Position numbers and translations under genes: made by a program. Below, piece after piece: positions 18,351 through 27,254 of a stretch of DNA of 64,000 nt. The notes beneath the pieces were generated by a model. The model was given only the letters and a program-made list of their open reading frames with translations, ran no database searches and was not told where the DNA came from. The DNA is from Chryseobacterium rhizoplanae (GTDB lineage: Bacteria > Bacteroidota > Bacteroidia > Flavobacteriales > Weeksellaceae). The stretch covers positions 124,001-188,000 of the forward strand of contig NZ_FXTC01000001.1 in the NCBI RefSeq assembly GCF_900182655.1, read 5' to 3'. The stretch's first letter is position 1. Each line of letters opens with the position of its first letter.

Positions 18351-18388
18351 AATCTTACATTTGAACATCTTTTTCCAAAAATCAAACA

Positions 18389-18419
18389 TTTGATTGATTT
18401 TGTTGTTGCCCTAACTTTG
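18389..18419 (+). promoter_or_regulatory. promoter of the efflux operon
   Basis: TTTG (18389-18392) and TAACTTTG (18412-18419), spaced by 19 bases. The box is 20 bases before the TolC-like ATG. The sequence between the two boxes contains ATTTGATTGATTTTG, which may bind the upstream AraC regulator (inference). Confidence 0.75.
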
Positions 18420-18439
18420 CATCTGTAAAACAAGGTAAA

Positions 18440-19750
18440 ATGACAAAGAAAATAAAAACAGCACTATCTGTACTGATAGCAGCTTTTCCTGCGCTGTTTT
18501 TTTCCCAACAGATCAAACAGATGACCGCAGGTGAGGTGGCGGAACTCGCTGTTCAGAATCATCAGCAACTTAAAGTGTCTGCTCAGAATATTGATATTGC
18601 AAAACAAAACACGAATGTTGTTAAACTTCAAAAACTTCCCACTATTACAGCTTCTACAAGCCAGTTCTATTTAGGGGATGCACTAGCAATTGATAAAGAT
18701 TTTTCAAATTCTACAAATATTCCGATGCCGCATTACGGAAGTTCATACGCTGTACAGGCTACACAGCTGATCTTCAAAGGAGGGTTGGTGAATAAGTCTG
18801 TTGAAATGGCAGGACTTCGTGAGCAGCTTTCTGAACTGGATTTAGAGAAAAATAAGCAGGATGTAAAATTTTTGGTAATTTCCAATTATCTGGATATCTA
18901 TAAAACGATGAACCAGGAAGAGGTATTTCAGAATAATAAAAAACTGGCACAGGAACGTCTTAAAAATATCCAGAAGTTCTATCAGCAAGGGATGGTAACA
19001 CGAAATGAAGTGATTCGTGGAGAACTGGCCATTAAAAATCTGGATCAGGGAATTCTGACACTTTCCAACAATAAGAAAATCCTTAATTATAATTTAAATA
19101 TTGCTTTAGGTTTATCCTCGGATACAGAAATTGTTCCTACAGAAAACTTGGAAAATAAAGAATCGGGGATAGGCATGGATTATTATACAGACCTTGCTCA
19201 TGAGAAAAACCCATTGCTTAAATCTGCTCAAAAAAACATTGATGTTGCAGATAAAAACATTGAGATCATAAAAACCGATAATGCGCCTACCGTAGCCGGA
19301 TTTGGAGGCTATACCCTGCAAAGACCTATTACCACCAGAAATCCTGTTTTGGATATGTATTCCGGAGGCTGGCAGACAGGAGTTTCTTTGAGCTATAATA
19401 TCGATACACTCTTTAAAACGAAAGAAAAAGTAAAATTAGGTGAACTGCAAAAGAACCAGGCGAATGATGCCATGACTCTGGTGCAGCAGAATGTAGATAT
19501 GGGAGTGAATGCAGCCTATACAAAATATCAGGAAGCAATCCAGCAGGCAGATATTCTGAATGATTCCAAAAGACTGGCAGAAGAAAACTACAAGATTACG
19601 GAAGCCAAATATCTGAACCAACTGGCTGTACAGGCAGAAATGATTGATGCCCAGAACCAGAAACTGCAGTCAGAGCTGGATTATGCCAATGCAGAAATTA
19701 ATGTTTTGTATCAGTATTATAACCTTTTGAAATCTACAGGAACACTTTAA
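18440..19750 (+). CDS. TolC-family outer membrane efflux protein
   Basis: The 436-residue protein has a signal peptide (cleavage near ALFFSQ) and two tandem OEP halves rich in long amphipathic helices. Examples are AEQ-like VAELAVQNHQQLKVSAQNIDIAKQ and VQQNVDMGVNAAYTKYQEAIQQADILNDS. It also has the short beta segments that form the outer-membrane barrel of the TolC trimer. It forms the outer-membrane exit duct for the HlyD and MFS proteins encoded just downstream. The gap to the HlyD gene is 22 bases. Substrates are not predictable; EmrAB-like pumps usually export hydrophobic toxic compounds. Confidence 0.93.
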   Translation: MTKKIKTALSVLIAAFPALFFSQQIKQMTAGEVAELAVQNHQQLKVSAQNIDIAKQNTNVVKLQKLPTITASTSQFYLGDALAIDKDFSNSTNIPMPHYGSSYAVQATQLIFKGGLVNKSVEMAGLREQLSELDLEKNKQDVKFLVISNYLDIYKTMNQEEVFQNNKKLAQERLKNIQKFYQQGMVTRNEVIRGELAIKNLDQGILTLSNNKKILNYNLNIALGLSSDTEIVPTENLENKESGIGMDYYTDLAHEKNPLLKSAQKNIDVADKNIEIIKTDNAPTVAGFGGYTLQRPITTRNPVLDMYSGGWQTGVSLSYNIDTLFKTKEKVKLGELQKNQANDAMTLVQQNVDMGVNAAYTKYQEAIQQADILNDSKRLAEENYKITEAKYLNQLAVQAEMIDAQNQKLQSELDYANAEINVLYQYYNLLKSTGTL

Positions 19751-19772
19751 TTTTTAAAACTGAAAATCAACA

Positions 19773-20891
19773 ATGGAAAACAAGGAACAAACTTCTCAAA
19801 ATACGACACCAACTCCTGCTGCACCAAGCGCAGAGAATAAAAAAAAGAAAAATAAAACCAATAAAATAAGAGCCATCATTTCCAATATCATCGTCTTTAT
19901 GGTGATCGGTTTCGGATTATTCTGGTTAATTCGTGAATATTTCCACATCGGAAACAAAACCTATACGGAAGCAGCACAGGTAGAAGAATTTATCAATCCT
20001 GTTAATACAAGGGTTTCAGCATATATCAAAGAAATTAAGTTCATTGAACATCAGCATGTAAAAAAAGGAGATACACTGGTAGTCCTTGACGAACGTGAAA
20101 TTCTTACACAATTGGGACAGGCAGAAGCCGCTTATCAGAATGCAATGGCTCAAAAGACAGCCACAAGCTCTTCTGTAAATACTGTTTCCAACAATGTCAA
20201 CGTGATGCAGTCCAATATTGCAGGCGCAAAAGCTAGATTATGGAATGCGGAGCAGAATTTAAACCGATATAAAAATCTTTTATCAGCAGAAGCGGTTACA
20301 AGACAACAATATGATCAGGTAAAAACAGAATACGATGCACAAAAAGCAGCTTATGAAACTTTAGTGAATCAAAAACAATCAGCGAATCTTTCCACTACAG
20401 AAGTGAAAAGCAGACTGGGAATTAATGATGCTGAAATTAAAAGAACGAAATCTGCCTTGGATATGGCGAAAATCAATCTTTCATATACCGTTATTACGGC
20501 GCCATACGATGGAGTAATGGGAAGAAGAACCATCTCTGAAGGTCAATTGATTCAGCCGGGACAGCAGGTTGCAACCATCGTTCTGAATGGTCAGAAATGG
20601 GTAACAGCCAACTTCCTGGAAAGCCAGATGCCAAATATTAAAATTGGTGAGAAAATTTCCATGACAGCTGATGCTTTGGGAGGGAAAAAATTTGAAGGAG
20701 TGGTCACGGCTGTTTCAGCGGCTACCGGATCACGATATTCAAGTGTGCCTACAGATAACTCTACCGGAAACTTTATTAAAGTACAGCAGAGAATTCCTGT
20801 AAGAATAGAGTTTACAGCTTCCAACAAAAAAGAAGATCTGGATAAACTGAGTGCCGGAATGAATATGAATGTGAATATTGGCAGTAAGTAA
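19773..20891 (+). CDS. HlyD / EmrA-family periplasmic adaptor
   Basis: The 372-residue membrane fusion protein has an N-terminal cytoplasmic stretch rich in Lys and Asn and one membrane helix (about residues 35-55, IIVFMVIGFGLFWLI). A biotinyl-lipoyl-like half motif (VSAYIKEIKFIEHQHVKKGDTLVVLD) leads into a long coiled-coil hairpin (about 95-200) and then a beta-barrel domain (VITAPYDGVMGRRTISEGQLIQPGQQVATIV). It links the inner-membrane MFS pump to the TolC-like duct. It is the middle gene of the efflux operon. Confidence 0.94.
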   Translation: MENKEQTSQNTTPTPAAPSAENKKKKNKTNKIRAIISNIIVFMVIGFGLFWLIREYFHIGNKTYTEAAQVEEFINPVNTRVSAYIKEIKFIEHQHVKKGDTLVVLDEREILTQLGQAEAAYQNAMAQKTATSSSVNTVSNNVNVMQSNIAGAKARLWNAEQNLNRYKNLLSAEAVTRQQYDQVKTEYDAQKAAYETLVNQKQSANLSTTEVKSRLGINDAEIKRTKSALDMAKINLSYTVITAPYDGVMGRRTISEGQLIQPGQQVATIVLNGQKWVTANFLESQMPNIKIGEKISMTADALGGKKFEGVVTAVSAATGSRYSSVPTDNSTGNFIKVQQRIPVRIEFTASNKKEDLDKLSAGMNMNVNIGSK

Positions 20892-20995
20892 AAGATTTAA
20901 TAATCGAAAGATTAAAAGATTAGAAAATACAGAAGTTAAGCTGAAAACTTCCAGTCTCTATCTTCTAGTTTCTAACCTCTAATTTCTAATTTTAT
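20892..20995. repeat. heptad-phased degenerate repeat inside the efflux operon
   Basis: Between the HlyD and MFS genes the first half is A-rich (AAGATT words spaced 7-8 bases). From 20955 the other half reads in strict 7-base words on the opposite strand bias: TCTCTAT, CTTCTAG, then TTTCTAA, CCTCTAA, TTTCTAA. The two halves can partly pair. Confidence 0.65.
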
Positions 20996-20996
20996 C

Positions 20997-22589
20997 ATGT
21001 ACAACAAAGGATTATATAGCGACTGGGTGCCGAAACCCGTACAGCTGCTGCTGATTGTATTACTGCTTGCCGTGGTAATGCCTATCGGTGGAGTGTATAC
21101 GGGGAATATCAGTTCTCTGGTAGGCGGTACAGGTGCCATGACAGAATATTTTATGTGGGCCAACTATGCAACTACCATTGGCATGGGAGCCTGTATGCCT
21201 GTTGTTCTCAGAATTAAAATGAGATTCAAAGTAAGGGATAAGATGGTTTTACTTCTTGTTCTTTTAGGATTGCTCAGCTACGTGAACGGGACTACCTTAC
21301 AGCCAATGATTTTTATATTTACTTCTTTACTCATTGGTTTTATGAAGATGATGGTAACCATAGAACTCTTTCTGCCACTCATGGTTATGATTGGAAACCG
21401 CGGAATATTTTATGGAGCTTTCTATACATTCGTTCTGGTAATGAATCAAGTGGCTACTTATTATGCGGCAGAGTTTACCCTTCTCTATAACTGGCAGCAA
21501 TTTTATCTGTTTACGGCTGTTTTATGCTTTATTTTAGCTTTAATACACTGGATTTTTATGCATAATAAATATTTTGCGTTAAAAGTTCCCTTGCATTATA
21601 TTGATTGGTTAAGTATTTTACTTTTCATCTCGACTTTTATGTTTTCGGCGTATGTTTATTCGTTTGGAAGACAGCAGGACTGGTTTAATTCGAAGAATAT
21701 TATGAATGCAAGTATTGCCGCTTTTGTGAGCTTTGCGCTGCTTTCTATCCGTCAGTTAACTTTAAAACGGCCCTACCTTTCATTCAAGATTTTCACAAAA
21801 AATAATGTACAACACGGGTTGTTCATGCTTTTCTGGCTGGGAATGTTTTTAGGAACAGCTTCCATTCAGAATACTTTTGCGGTGGGTGTATTAGGGTATG
21901 ATCAATTGACCAATACCGGACTGAGTTTATTGATGATTCCCGGAATTATTCTTGCAGGAGCAATTGCCATTTTCTGGTTCAAAAAAGAAAAGCCTTTGAA
22001 AATGTATATTTTTTCCGGTTTTTCAGCAATGGTTGGATACGCCATCATTATGTACTTTTCTATGGTATTGGAATTCAGTTATGACAACTGGTATCTGCCC
22101 ATGTTTTTAAAAGGTTACGGAATGTGTTCACTGTTTATTTCCGTATGGTTTTATACGCTGGATAAGCTTGAAATGGATGAAATGCTGGCAGCCATCGGAC
22201 TTGTATTGGTTTGGAGAACTTTCCTGGCGGTAGGGATTTTTTCAACACTCTATGCCTGGTTTCAATACCGTTTCCAGATTATGGCGATAGGGGATCTTGC
22301 CGTTTATATGGACGGAATGACTGTCACACCTCAGAATGTAGCAGCCAATATGAAACCGATTCAGCTTAACGCTATTATCATTGCCACCAAAAAGATATTC
22401 GGATATATTATCTTAGTCGGATTTGGAGTATTGATTTATGTTGCTACCCATCATTTTGGAGCAAAACGTTTTCAGTATTTCAGATTTGTGAGAGTGCTTG
22501 GTGGTAAATCAGTTATCGCAAGAAGAAGACTTCATGAAAGAAAAAAATTATTAGAAGAAATAAAAGATGCTGCAGGACCTGCGGTATAA
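20997..22589 (+). CDS. MFS drug efflux transporter, DHA2 / EmrB-like
   Basis: The 530-residue inner-membrane protein has about 14 predicted helices, matching the DHA2 (EmrB/QacA) subfamily. It starts MYNKGLYSDWVPKPVQLLLIVLLLAVVMPIGGVYTGN. Classical MFS motif A is degenerate. A long C-terminal cytoplasmic tail is basic (KSVIARRRLHERKKLLEEIKDAAG). It is the third gene of the TolC-HlyD-MFS unit, separated from the adaptor by a 105-base repeat-bearing gap. Export of hydrophobic compounds is inferred from the operon type. Confidence 0.88.
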   Translation: MYNKGLYSDWVPKPVQLLLIVLLLAVVMPIGGVYTGNISSLVGGTGAMTEYFMWANYATTIGMGACMPVVLRIKMRFKVRDKMVLLLVLLGLLSYVNGTTLQPMIFIFTSLLIGFMKMMVTIELFLPLMVMIGNRGIFYGAFYTFVLVMNQVATYYAAEFTLLYNWQQFYLFTAVLCFILALIHWIFMHNKYFALKVPLHYIDWLSILLFISTFMFSAYVYSFGRQQDWFNSKNIMNASIAAFVSFALLSIRQLTLKRPYLSFKIFTKNNVQHGLFMLFWLGMFLGTASIQNTFAVGVLGYDQLTNTGLSLLMIPGIILAGAIAIFWFKKEKPLKMYIFSGFSAMVGYAIIMYFSMVLEFSYDNWYLPMFLKGYGMCSLFISVWFYTLDKLEMDEMLAAIGLVLVWRTFLAVGIFSTLYAWFQYRFQIMAIGDLAVYMDGMTVTPQNVAANMKPIQLNAIIIATKKIFGYIILVGFGVLIYVATHHFGAKRFQYFRFVRVLGGKSVIARRRLHERKKLLEEIKDAAGPAV

Positions 22590-22614
22590 AAGAAACCTTG
22601 TTTTTCACTAGTAG

Positions 22615-22641
22615 AATCCCGGTCCTTGGTTGGCTGGGATT
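22615..22641 (+). terminator. terminator of the efflux operon
   Basis: AATCCC / GGGATT can be extended by G-U pairs to about 10 bp and is followed by a T-run. Confidence 0.65.
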
Positions 22642-22681
22642 TTACGTTTTTAAGAAGATGTCAAATTTTAAACTTTTTGAA

Positions 22682-22790
22682 ACATTAATAAGGATTAAGG
22701 TGTTTAGAATATTAAGATGAGCTTCGCTTTAAGCTTAAAAATCAGAATGATTTATCTTAACTATACTTTATTCCTTAATCCTTCTTAATG
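22682..22790. repeat. inverted pair of heptad-phased arms
   Basis: The left arm (from 22682) has 7-base words such as TAAGGAT and TAAGGTG. The right arm (22755-22790) has CTTAACT, ATACTTT, ATTCCTT, AATCCTT on the opposite strand. ATTAATAAGGATTAAGG at the left nearly matches the reverse complement of the right end. The arms lie about 55 bases apart in the 348-base gap before the TonB receptor. The rest of the gap holds only the terminator and the receptor's upstream AT-rich region with a TATATTTG box at 22901-22908. Confidence 0.6.
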
Positions 22791-22937
22791 GTTTTTATAT
22801 ATATCCAGATTTAAAAAACTTTTCTGTAAAAAGATATTTACCATCATAAAATAAGGGAAAATTTCATGTTTTGTTATTTTTATTCTTTCTAAATAAGAAT
22901 TATATTTGTGAGATTATAAAACTTTGAAGTAGAAAGA

Positions 22938-25148
22938 ATGAAAAAGCAGTATGCATTCATAGGTCTTTTGGTTTCGGGAGTGATGATTTCCCAGACAGTT
23001 AAAGATTCTATTGCCTCTAAAGGTATTGAAGACGTGGTAATCGTAGCCTCCAGAAAGCCTACAAAAATCTCTGAAGTTCCGGGAACCGTTTGGGTAGTAC
23101 AGAAAGAAAAGATCCAGGAACAAGCTAAAAGCGGAGTTCCGATCAAAGAAATGTTATCGATTCTGATTCCTTCTATGGATATCGGGCCACAGGGAAGGAC
23201 TAATTATGGACAAAATATGAGAGGACGTTCTGCGCTTGTAATGATCGACGGGGTTTCTCTGAACAGCATCCGTGCAATAAGCCGTCAGTTGGATGCCATT
23301 GATCCATTTAATATTGAAAGAATTGAGGTTCTCTCTGGAGCAAGCTCAATTTATGGGGGAAATGCTACCGGAGGGATTATCAATATCATTACAAAAACAC
23401 CTTCCAAAAAAGGAATCAGTGGAGAAACAGAACTGGGAGTACGTACAGGTTTTATGGGGAAAGACGACCATGATTTCCGTGCCGCTCAATCCATTGCTGC
23501 CAAGGGTGATAAGTTCTTCGGAAGGCTTGGAGTTGCTTATCAGCAGAACGGAGGTGTGTATGGGGCAGATCAGAAACAGCTTTTTACAGATATTACACAA
23601 ACCGACCTTCAATACAACCAGTCGATTGACATTTTGGCTACAGGAGGATACCAGTTTAACAATAAACATAAAATAACAGCTTCCCTTCAGTATTACAATT
23701 CTAAATTTAATGGAGACAGAAGCTTATTTTTAGGTGAAAATTTAAGTGCTTTCACCACCAAAAATGCTTCATTACTTGAAATGAGAGATGGTTTCTCTTC
23801 CGATAAAAACGTAGGTACAGAGCGTTATATGGCAACGGTAGCTTATAACGCAAACGGAATTTTGGGAGGGCAGGACCTTTATGTACAGCTGGCAACCCGT
23901 GGCGAAAAATTAGGATTCTATCCATTCCCTGGAAATGTTATGTTACAGACAGGAAGAATACCTTATATGTCCTCTTCACAGCAGGATACTTATTATTCCG
24001 GGATTAAAGCTTTGCTATCCAAATCATGGCGTGGATTAAACGTTACGTATGGAGCAGACTTCGATTTTGAAAAGTTTGAAGGAACCCAATCTGTTTATGA
24101 TATTTCTAAAACAATGTCCAGCGGAGGTCTGATCAATGAGACAAAATACAGCCTGGGAAGATATCCTACCAACAACTCACAAAGCTATGCAGGATATGTT
24201 CAGGCAAAATATAATATTCTTCCAAAACTACAACTGAACGCAGGAATCCGTTATCAGCATATCAACGTAAAAATGGATGATTTTGTCGGTTCCGAACAAC
24301 AGACACAGGTTGCAATGGGATACGGAAGTTCAGCATCTGTAATTCCGGGTGGTGAAAGTTCTTATAATGTGACCTTAGCCAATGCAGGATTGTTATATAA
24401 ATTCAATGAGCAGCACCAGGTTTGGGGGACTTTTTCTCAAGGAGCAAGTTTAGCTGATCCTGCCAAATTTTATGGAATCGGGCAATATAAACTTGTGGGA
24501 ACCAACTGGGATGTTGTATCCAGTATCAATGTAAAAGAACAGCCGCTGCAGGCGATCAAAACCAATCAGTTTGAAGTAGGATACCGAATAAACAGAGGAG
24601 GTTTAAGAGCTCAGATTGCCGGATTCCTCAGTACTTCTGATAAAACGGTTGCCGTAGATAAAAAGACCTTCCAGATTCTCGTGAATGATTTGAAATTAAG
24701 AAACATGGGAATTGAAGCTGAGGTTTCTTATTCCTTAAGCAATGGCGTTTATTTCGGAGCAAGCGGGCTGTTGATCAAATCTGAAGTAGATAATAAAGGA
24801 GAATGGCAGAAACAGGAGATTTACAATGCTTCTCCTTCAAAATTGGTGACCTATATCGGGTATAATATTAAAAACTGGTCATTCAGATTCCAGTCGTTAC
24901 AGAATTTCAAGCAGAAAGACGAGCTTAATAATGTTGTGGAAGGCTACAATACTTCAGACCTGATGATGGCATACCGATTTAACTGGGGTAAATTCAATGT
25001 AGGAATCCAGAATTTATTTAATACAGATTATCAGACCATCTGGAGCAAGCGTTCCCAGGTTTTATATTCTACTTACGGACTTCCGGAACTGTTTAATTAT
25101 AAAGGAAGAGGAAGAACATTCAACCTTTCCTACACTTTTGAGTTTTAA
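22938..25148 (+). CDS. TonB-dependent outer membrane receptor (siderophore type)
   Basis: The 736-residue protein has a signal peptide (ending MISQ) and an N-terminal plug domain. The plug begins IEDVVIVASRKPTKISEVPGTVWVVQ and contains RGRSALVMIDGVSLN and IERIEVLSGASSIYGGNATGGIINIITKTP. A 22-strand barrel follows, ending in the aromatic C-terminus NLSYTFEF that signals Bam insertion. The plug and barrel pattern resembles ferric siderophore receptors (FhuE/FecA-like) more than SusC. No CarboxypepD_reg domain precedes the plug. No siderophore genes or Fur box are visible nearby, so the ligand is uncertain. Transcription is probably from its own promoter. Confidence 0.9.
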   Translation: MKKQYAFIGLLVSGVMISQTVKDSIASKGIEDVVIVASRKPTKISEVPGTVWVVQKEKIQEQAKSGVPIKEMLSILIPSMDIGPQGRTNYGQNMRGRSALVMIDGVSLNSIRAISRQLDAIDPFNIERIEVLSGASSIYGGNATGGIINIITKTPSKKGISGETELGVRTGFMGKDDHDFRAAQSIAAKGDKFFGRLGVAYQQNGGVYGADQKQLFTDITQTDLQYNQSIDILATGGYQFNNKHKITASLQYYNSKFNGDRSLFLGENLSAFTTKNASLLEMRDGFSSDKNVGTERYMATVAYNANGILGGQDLYVQLATRGEKLGFYPFPGNVMLQTGRIPYMSSSQQDTYYSGIKALLSKSWRGLNVTYGADFDFEKFEGTQSVYDISKTMSSGGLINETKYSLGRYPTNNSQSYAGYVQAKYNILPKLQLNAGIRYQHINVKMDDFVGSEQQTQVAMGYGSSASVIPGGESSYNVTLANAGLLYKFNEQHQVWGTFSQGASLADPAKFYGIGQYKLVGTNWDVVSSINVKEQPLQAIKTNQFEVGYRINRGGLRAQIAGFLSTSDKTVAVDKKTFQILVNDLKLRNMGIEAEVSYSLSNGVYFGASGLLIKSEVDNKGEWQKQEIYNASPSKLVTYIGYNIKNWSFRFQSLQNFKQKDELNNVVEGYNTSDLMMAYRFNWGKFNVGIQNLFNTDYQTIWSKRSQVLYSTYGLPELFNYKGRGRTFNLSYTFEF

Positions 25149-25196
25149 GAAATGATCGGATTTAAAATGCCCTGATCTGGAAATATATTGTATTTC

Positions 25197-25231
25197 AAAT
25201 CCGGTTTCTGATACTATCGGAAACCGGATTT
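25197..25231 (+). terminator. terminator after the TonB receptor
   Basis: A perfect 12-bp stem (AAATCCGGTTTC / GAAACCGGATTT), extendable inward with G-U pairs and followed by TTTAATT. Confidence 0.85.
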
Positions 25232-25292
25232 TAATTAAAAAAATCAGTTATGGCTAAAATTTCAACAAGGTAGGAATCAATGGTATAACGTA

Positions 25293-26279
25293 AATTTCTT
25301 TTAACGCTGGGAACGCAAAGTTTTTTAATCCGACCTGAAAATAATTTCGTTCGCAAAGGCATTTCATTTAGCTAAGATATTACTGTTTCATTGCTGAGTG
25401 AAATGCCTTTGCGATCTTAAAGAGTACGCGCATCTTTAAAAAAAGTGATCTATTGCGTTATAATAATGTGCCCAAATGCTATCATGAAAATTCTTTTAAC
25501 GCTGGGACCGCAAAGTTTTTTAATCCGACCTGAAAATAATTTCGTTCGCAAAGACATTTCATTTAGCTAAGATATTTACTGTTTTATTGCTGAGTGAAAC
25601 GCCTTAGCGATCTTAAAGAATACGTGCATCCTTAAAAAATCGCGATCTATTGCGTTATAATAATGTGCCCAAATGCTATCATGAAAATTCTTTTAACGCT
25701 GGGACCGCAAAATTTTTTAATCCGACCTGAAAATAATTTCGTTCGCAAAGGTATTTCATTTAGCTAAGATATTTACTGTTTTATTGCTGAGTGAAACGCC
25801 TTAGCGATCTTAAAGAATACGCGCATCTTTAAAAAAAGTGATCTATTGAGTTATAATAATGTGCCCAAATGCTATCATGAAAATTCTTTTAACGCTGAGA
25901 CCGCAAAGTTTTTTAATCCGACCTGAAAATAATTTCGTTCGCAAAGGCATTTCATTTAGCTAAGATATTACTGTTTCATTGCTGAGTGAAACGCCTTTGC
26001 GATCTTAAAGAGTACGCGCATCTTAAAAAAAAAGTGATCTATTGAGTTGTAATAATGTGCCCAAATGCTATCATGAAAATTCTTTTAACGCTGGGACCGC
26101 AAAGTTTTTTTAATCCGACCTGAAAATAATTTCGTTTGCAAAGGCATTTCATTTAGCTAAGATATTTACTGTTTTATTGCTGAGTGAAACGCCTTTGCGA
26201 TCTTAAAGAGTACGCGCATCCTTAAAAAATCGCGATCTATTGCGTTATAATTATGGCACCCAACCGCTATTATGAAAAA
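25293..26279. repeat. five tandem copies of a ~196-bp intergenic repeat
   Basis: Units begin with TTAACGCTGGGA at 25301, 25496, 25693, 25889 and 26085, giving periods of 195, 197, 196 and 196. All copies include the blocks TCCGACCTGAAAATAATTTC, TTTAGCTAAGATATT and GTGCCCAAATGCTATCATG; the last copy degenerates at its end (near 26250). Each unit contains an inverted repeat; in copy 1 it is perfect over 15 bp (CGCAAAGGCATTTCA at 25352-25366, TGAAATGCCTTTGCG at 25399-25413). I see no open reading frame of note. The array fills most of a 1.2-kb gap between two forward genes. Confidence 0.92.
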
Positions 26280-26283
26280 CAAC

Positions 26284-26339
26284 AAGAACCCGTAACTCGA
26301 AAACCTGAATCACAAACTTTGAACTTTAGTTTCTGAAGC
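26284..26339. repeat. heptad-phased degenerate repeat before the methyltransferase gene
   Basis: Eight consecutive 7-base words, for example AAGAACC, CGTAACT, CGAAAAC, CTGAATC. The array overlaps the -33 part of the downstream promoter. Confidence 0.6.
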
Positions 26340-26349
26340 TGTATCTTTG
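26318..26349 (+). promoter_or_regulatory. promoter of the methyltransferase gene
   Basis: TTTG (26318-26321), 20 bases, then TATCTTTG (26342-26349). The ATG at 26355 follows after five bases, so the mRNA should have almost no leader. Confidence 0.7.
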
Positions 26350-26354
26350 CACTT

Positions 26355-27059
26355 ATGAAAGATTTAATGGGCAGAGCGATCTGGGATTATTACCACAATG
26401 AAAATCCGGAGGATCTGCAGACTGAAACATCAATTTCTGAGCTGGATGAACTTCCGGTAGAATATTTATTCAGAGATTTTGAAGACATGAATGATATTGA
26501 GCAGAAAGCACTGGAATTATCCGAAGGAAAAGTTCTGGATATCGGAGCTGGGGCAGGTTCTCATTCTTTGTATCTTCAGAATGAAAGAAATCTTGAGGTA
26601 ACCGCATTGGATATTTCACCAAAATCTATTGAAGTCTGCCAGCTGAGAGGCATTAAAAAAGCAGTTTGTAAAAATATGCTTGATTTTTCAGATGAGACTT
26701 TTGATACGGTTTTATTACTGATGAACGGTACCGGTGTTTTTGAAAGCCTTGCAAAAATTGATACCTATCTTCAGAAATTATATTCTCTATTAAATAAAGG
26801 AGGACAAGTTCTGATCGACAGTACAGACATCCTTTATATGTTTGACCGCGATAAAGATGGAGGAGTGTATATTCCTGCGGGAGGATATTACGGAGAACTG
26901 GATTACGTAGTTCATTATAAAGGTGAATCTGAAGAACCGATTACGTGGCTGTATCTTGATTTCAACACGTTGAAAAATGCAGCTAAAAATAACGGCTTTA
27001 AAATAGAAAAAGTCCTGAAAGACGAAGATTCTTACTTAGCAAAACTGACTAAGAAATAA
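26355..27059 (+). CDS. class I SAM-dependent methyltransferase
   Basis: This is a 234-residue Rossmann-fold methyltransferase. Motif I is VLDIGAGAGSHSLYLQ (about residues 60-75) and motif II is LEVTALDISPKSIEVC, followed by a motif-IV-like FDTVLLLMNGTGVFE. The N-terminal ~50 residues (MKDLMGRAIWDYYHNENPEDLQTETSISE) are typical of a Bacteroidota subfamily of small-molecule or unknown-target enzymes. No substrate-recognition domain is present. It is monocistronic, with a promoter directly before the ATG and a hairpin terminator after the stop. Confidence 0.9.
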   Translation: MKDLMGRAIWDYYHNENPEDLQTETSISELDELPVEYLFRDFEDMNDIEQKALELSEGKVLDIGAGAGSHSLYLQNERNLEVTALDISPKSIEVCQLRGIKKAVCKNMLDFSDETFDTVLLLMNGTGVFESLAKIDTYLQKLYSLLNKGGQVLIDSTDILYMFDRDKDGGVYIPAGGYYGELDYVVHYKGESEEPITWLYLDFNTLKNAAKNNGFKIEKVLKDEDSYLAKLTKK

Positions 27060-27070
27060 TTAACGACCAG

Positions 27071-27100
27071 TCATTGCGAGCTGAAAGCGAAGCAATCTCA
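27071..27100. repeat. short palindromic repeat (TCATTGCGAG...AAGCAATCTCA type)
   Basis: ATTGCGAGC and GCGAAGCAAT form an imperfect palindrome. Sequences of this form are familiar as dispersed intergenic repeats in many Bacteroidota genomes. Only one copy lies here. Confidence 0.5.
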
Positions 27101-27111
27101 ACAAATAATAT

Positions 27112-27139
27112 ATTGTCATTCTGTGAACAGGATGGCAAT
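27112..27139 (+). terminator. terminator after the methyltransferase gene
   Basis: ATTGTCATTCTG / CAGGATGGCAAT pairs over 12 bp with two G-U pairs and a TGAA loop, followed by TTTTGTTTTTTG. Confidence 0.7.
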
Positions 27140-27159
27140 TTTGTTTTTTGTACTTCTCT

Positions 27160-27251
27160 CTAGCCCCGATAGGAACGGTTACCCCACAGCATGTAGTTGT
27201 AGCTCCCGGGTCAGGCGCGAGGAGTAAAAGTGGATAGCGGGAAACAGCTCC
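27160..27251 (+). repeat. end-conserved intergenic element, copy A
   Basis: It begins CTAGCCCCGATAGGAACGG and ends TGGATAGCGGGAAACAGCTCC, with a 45-base variable middle. A second copy in opposite orientation lies at 49142-49232. The ends are conserved between the two and the middles are not. No ORF is supported in it. Confidence 0.6.
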
Positions 27252-27254
27252 TTA

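Noticed and set aside
25293..26279. CRISPR array
   Set aside because: Units are ~196 bp and directly adjacent, without unique spacers, and no cas gene is present.
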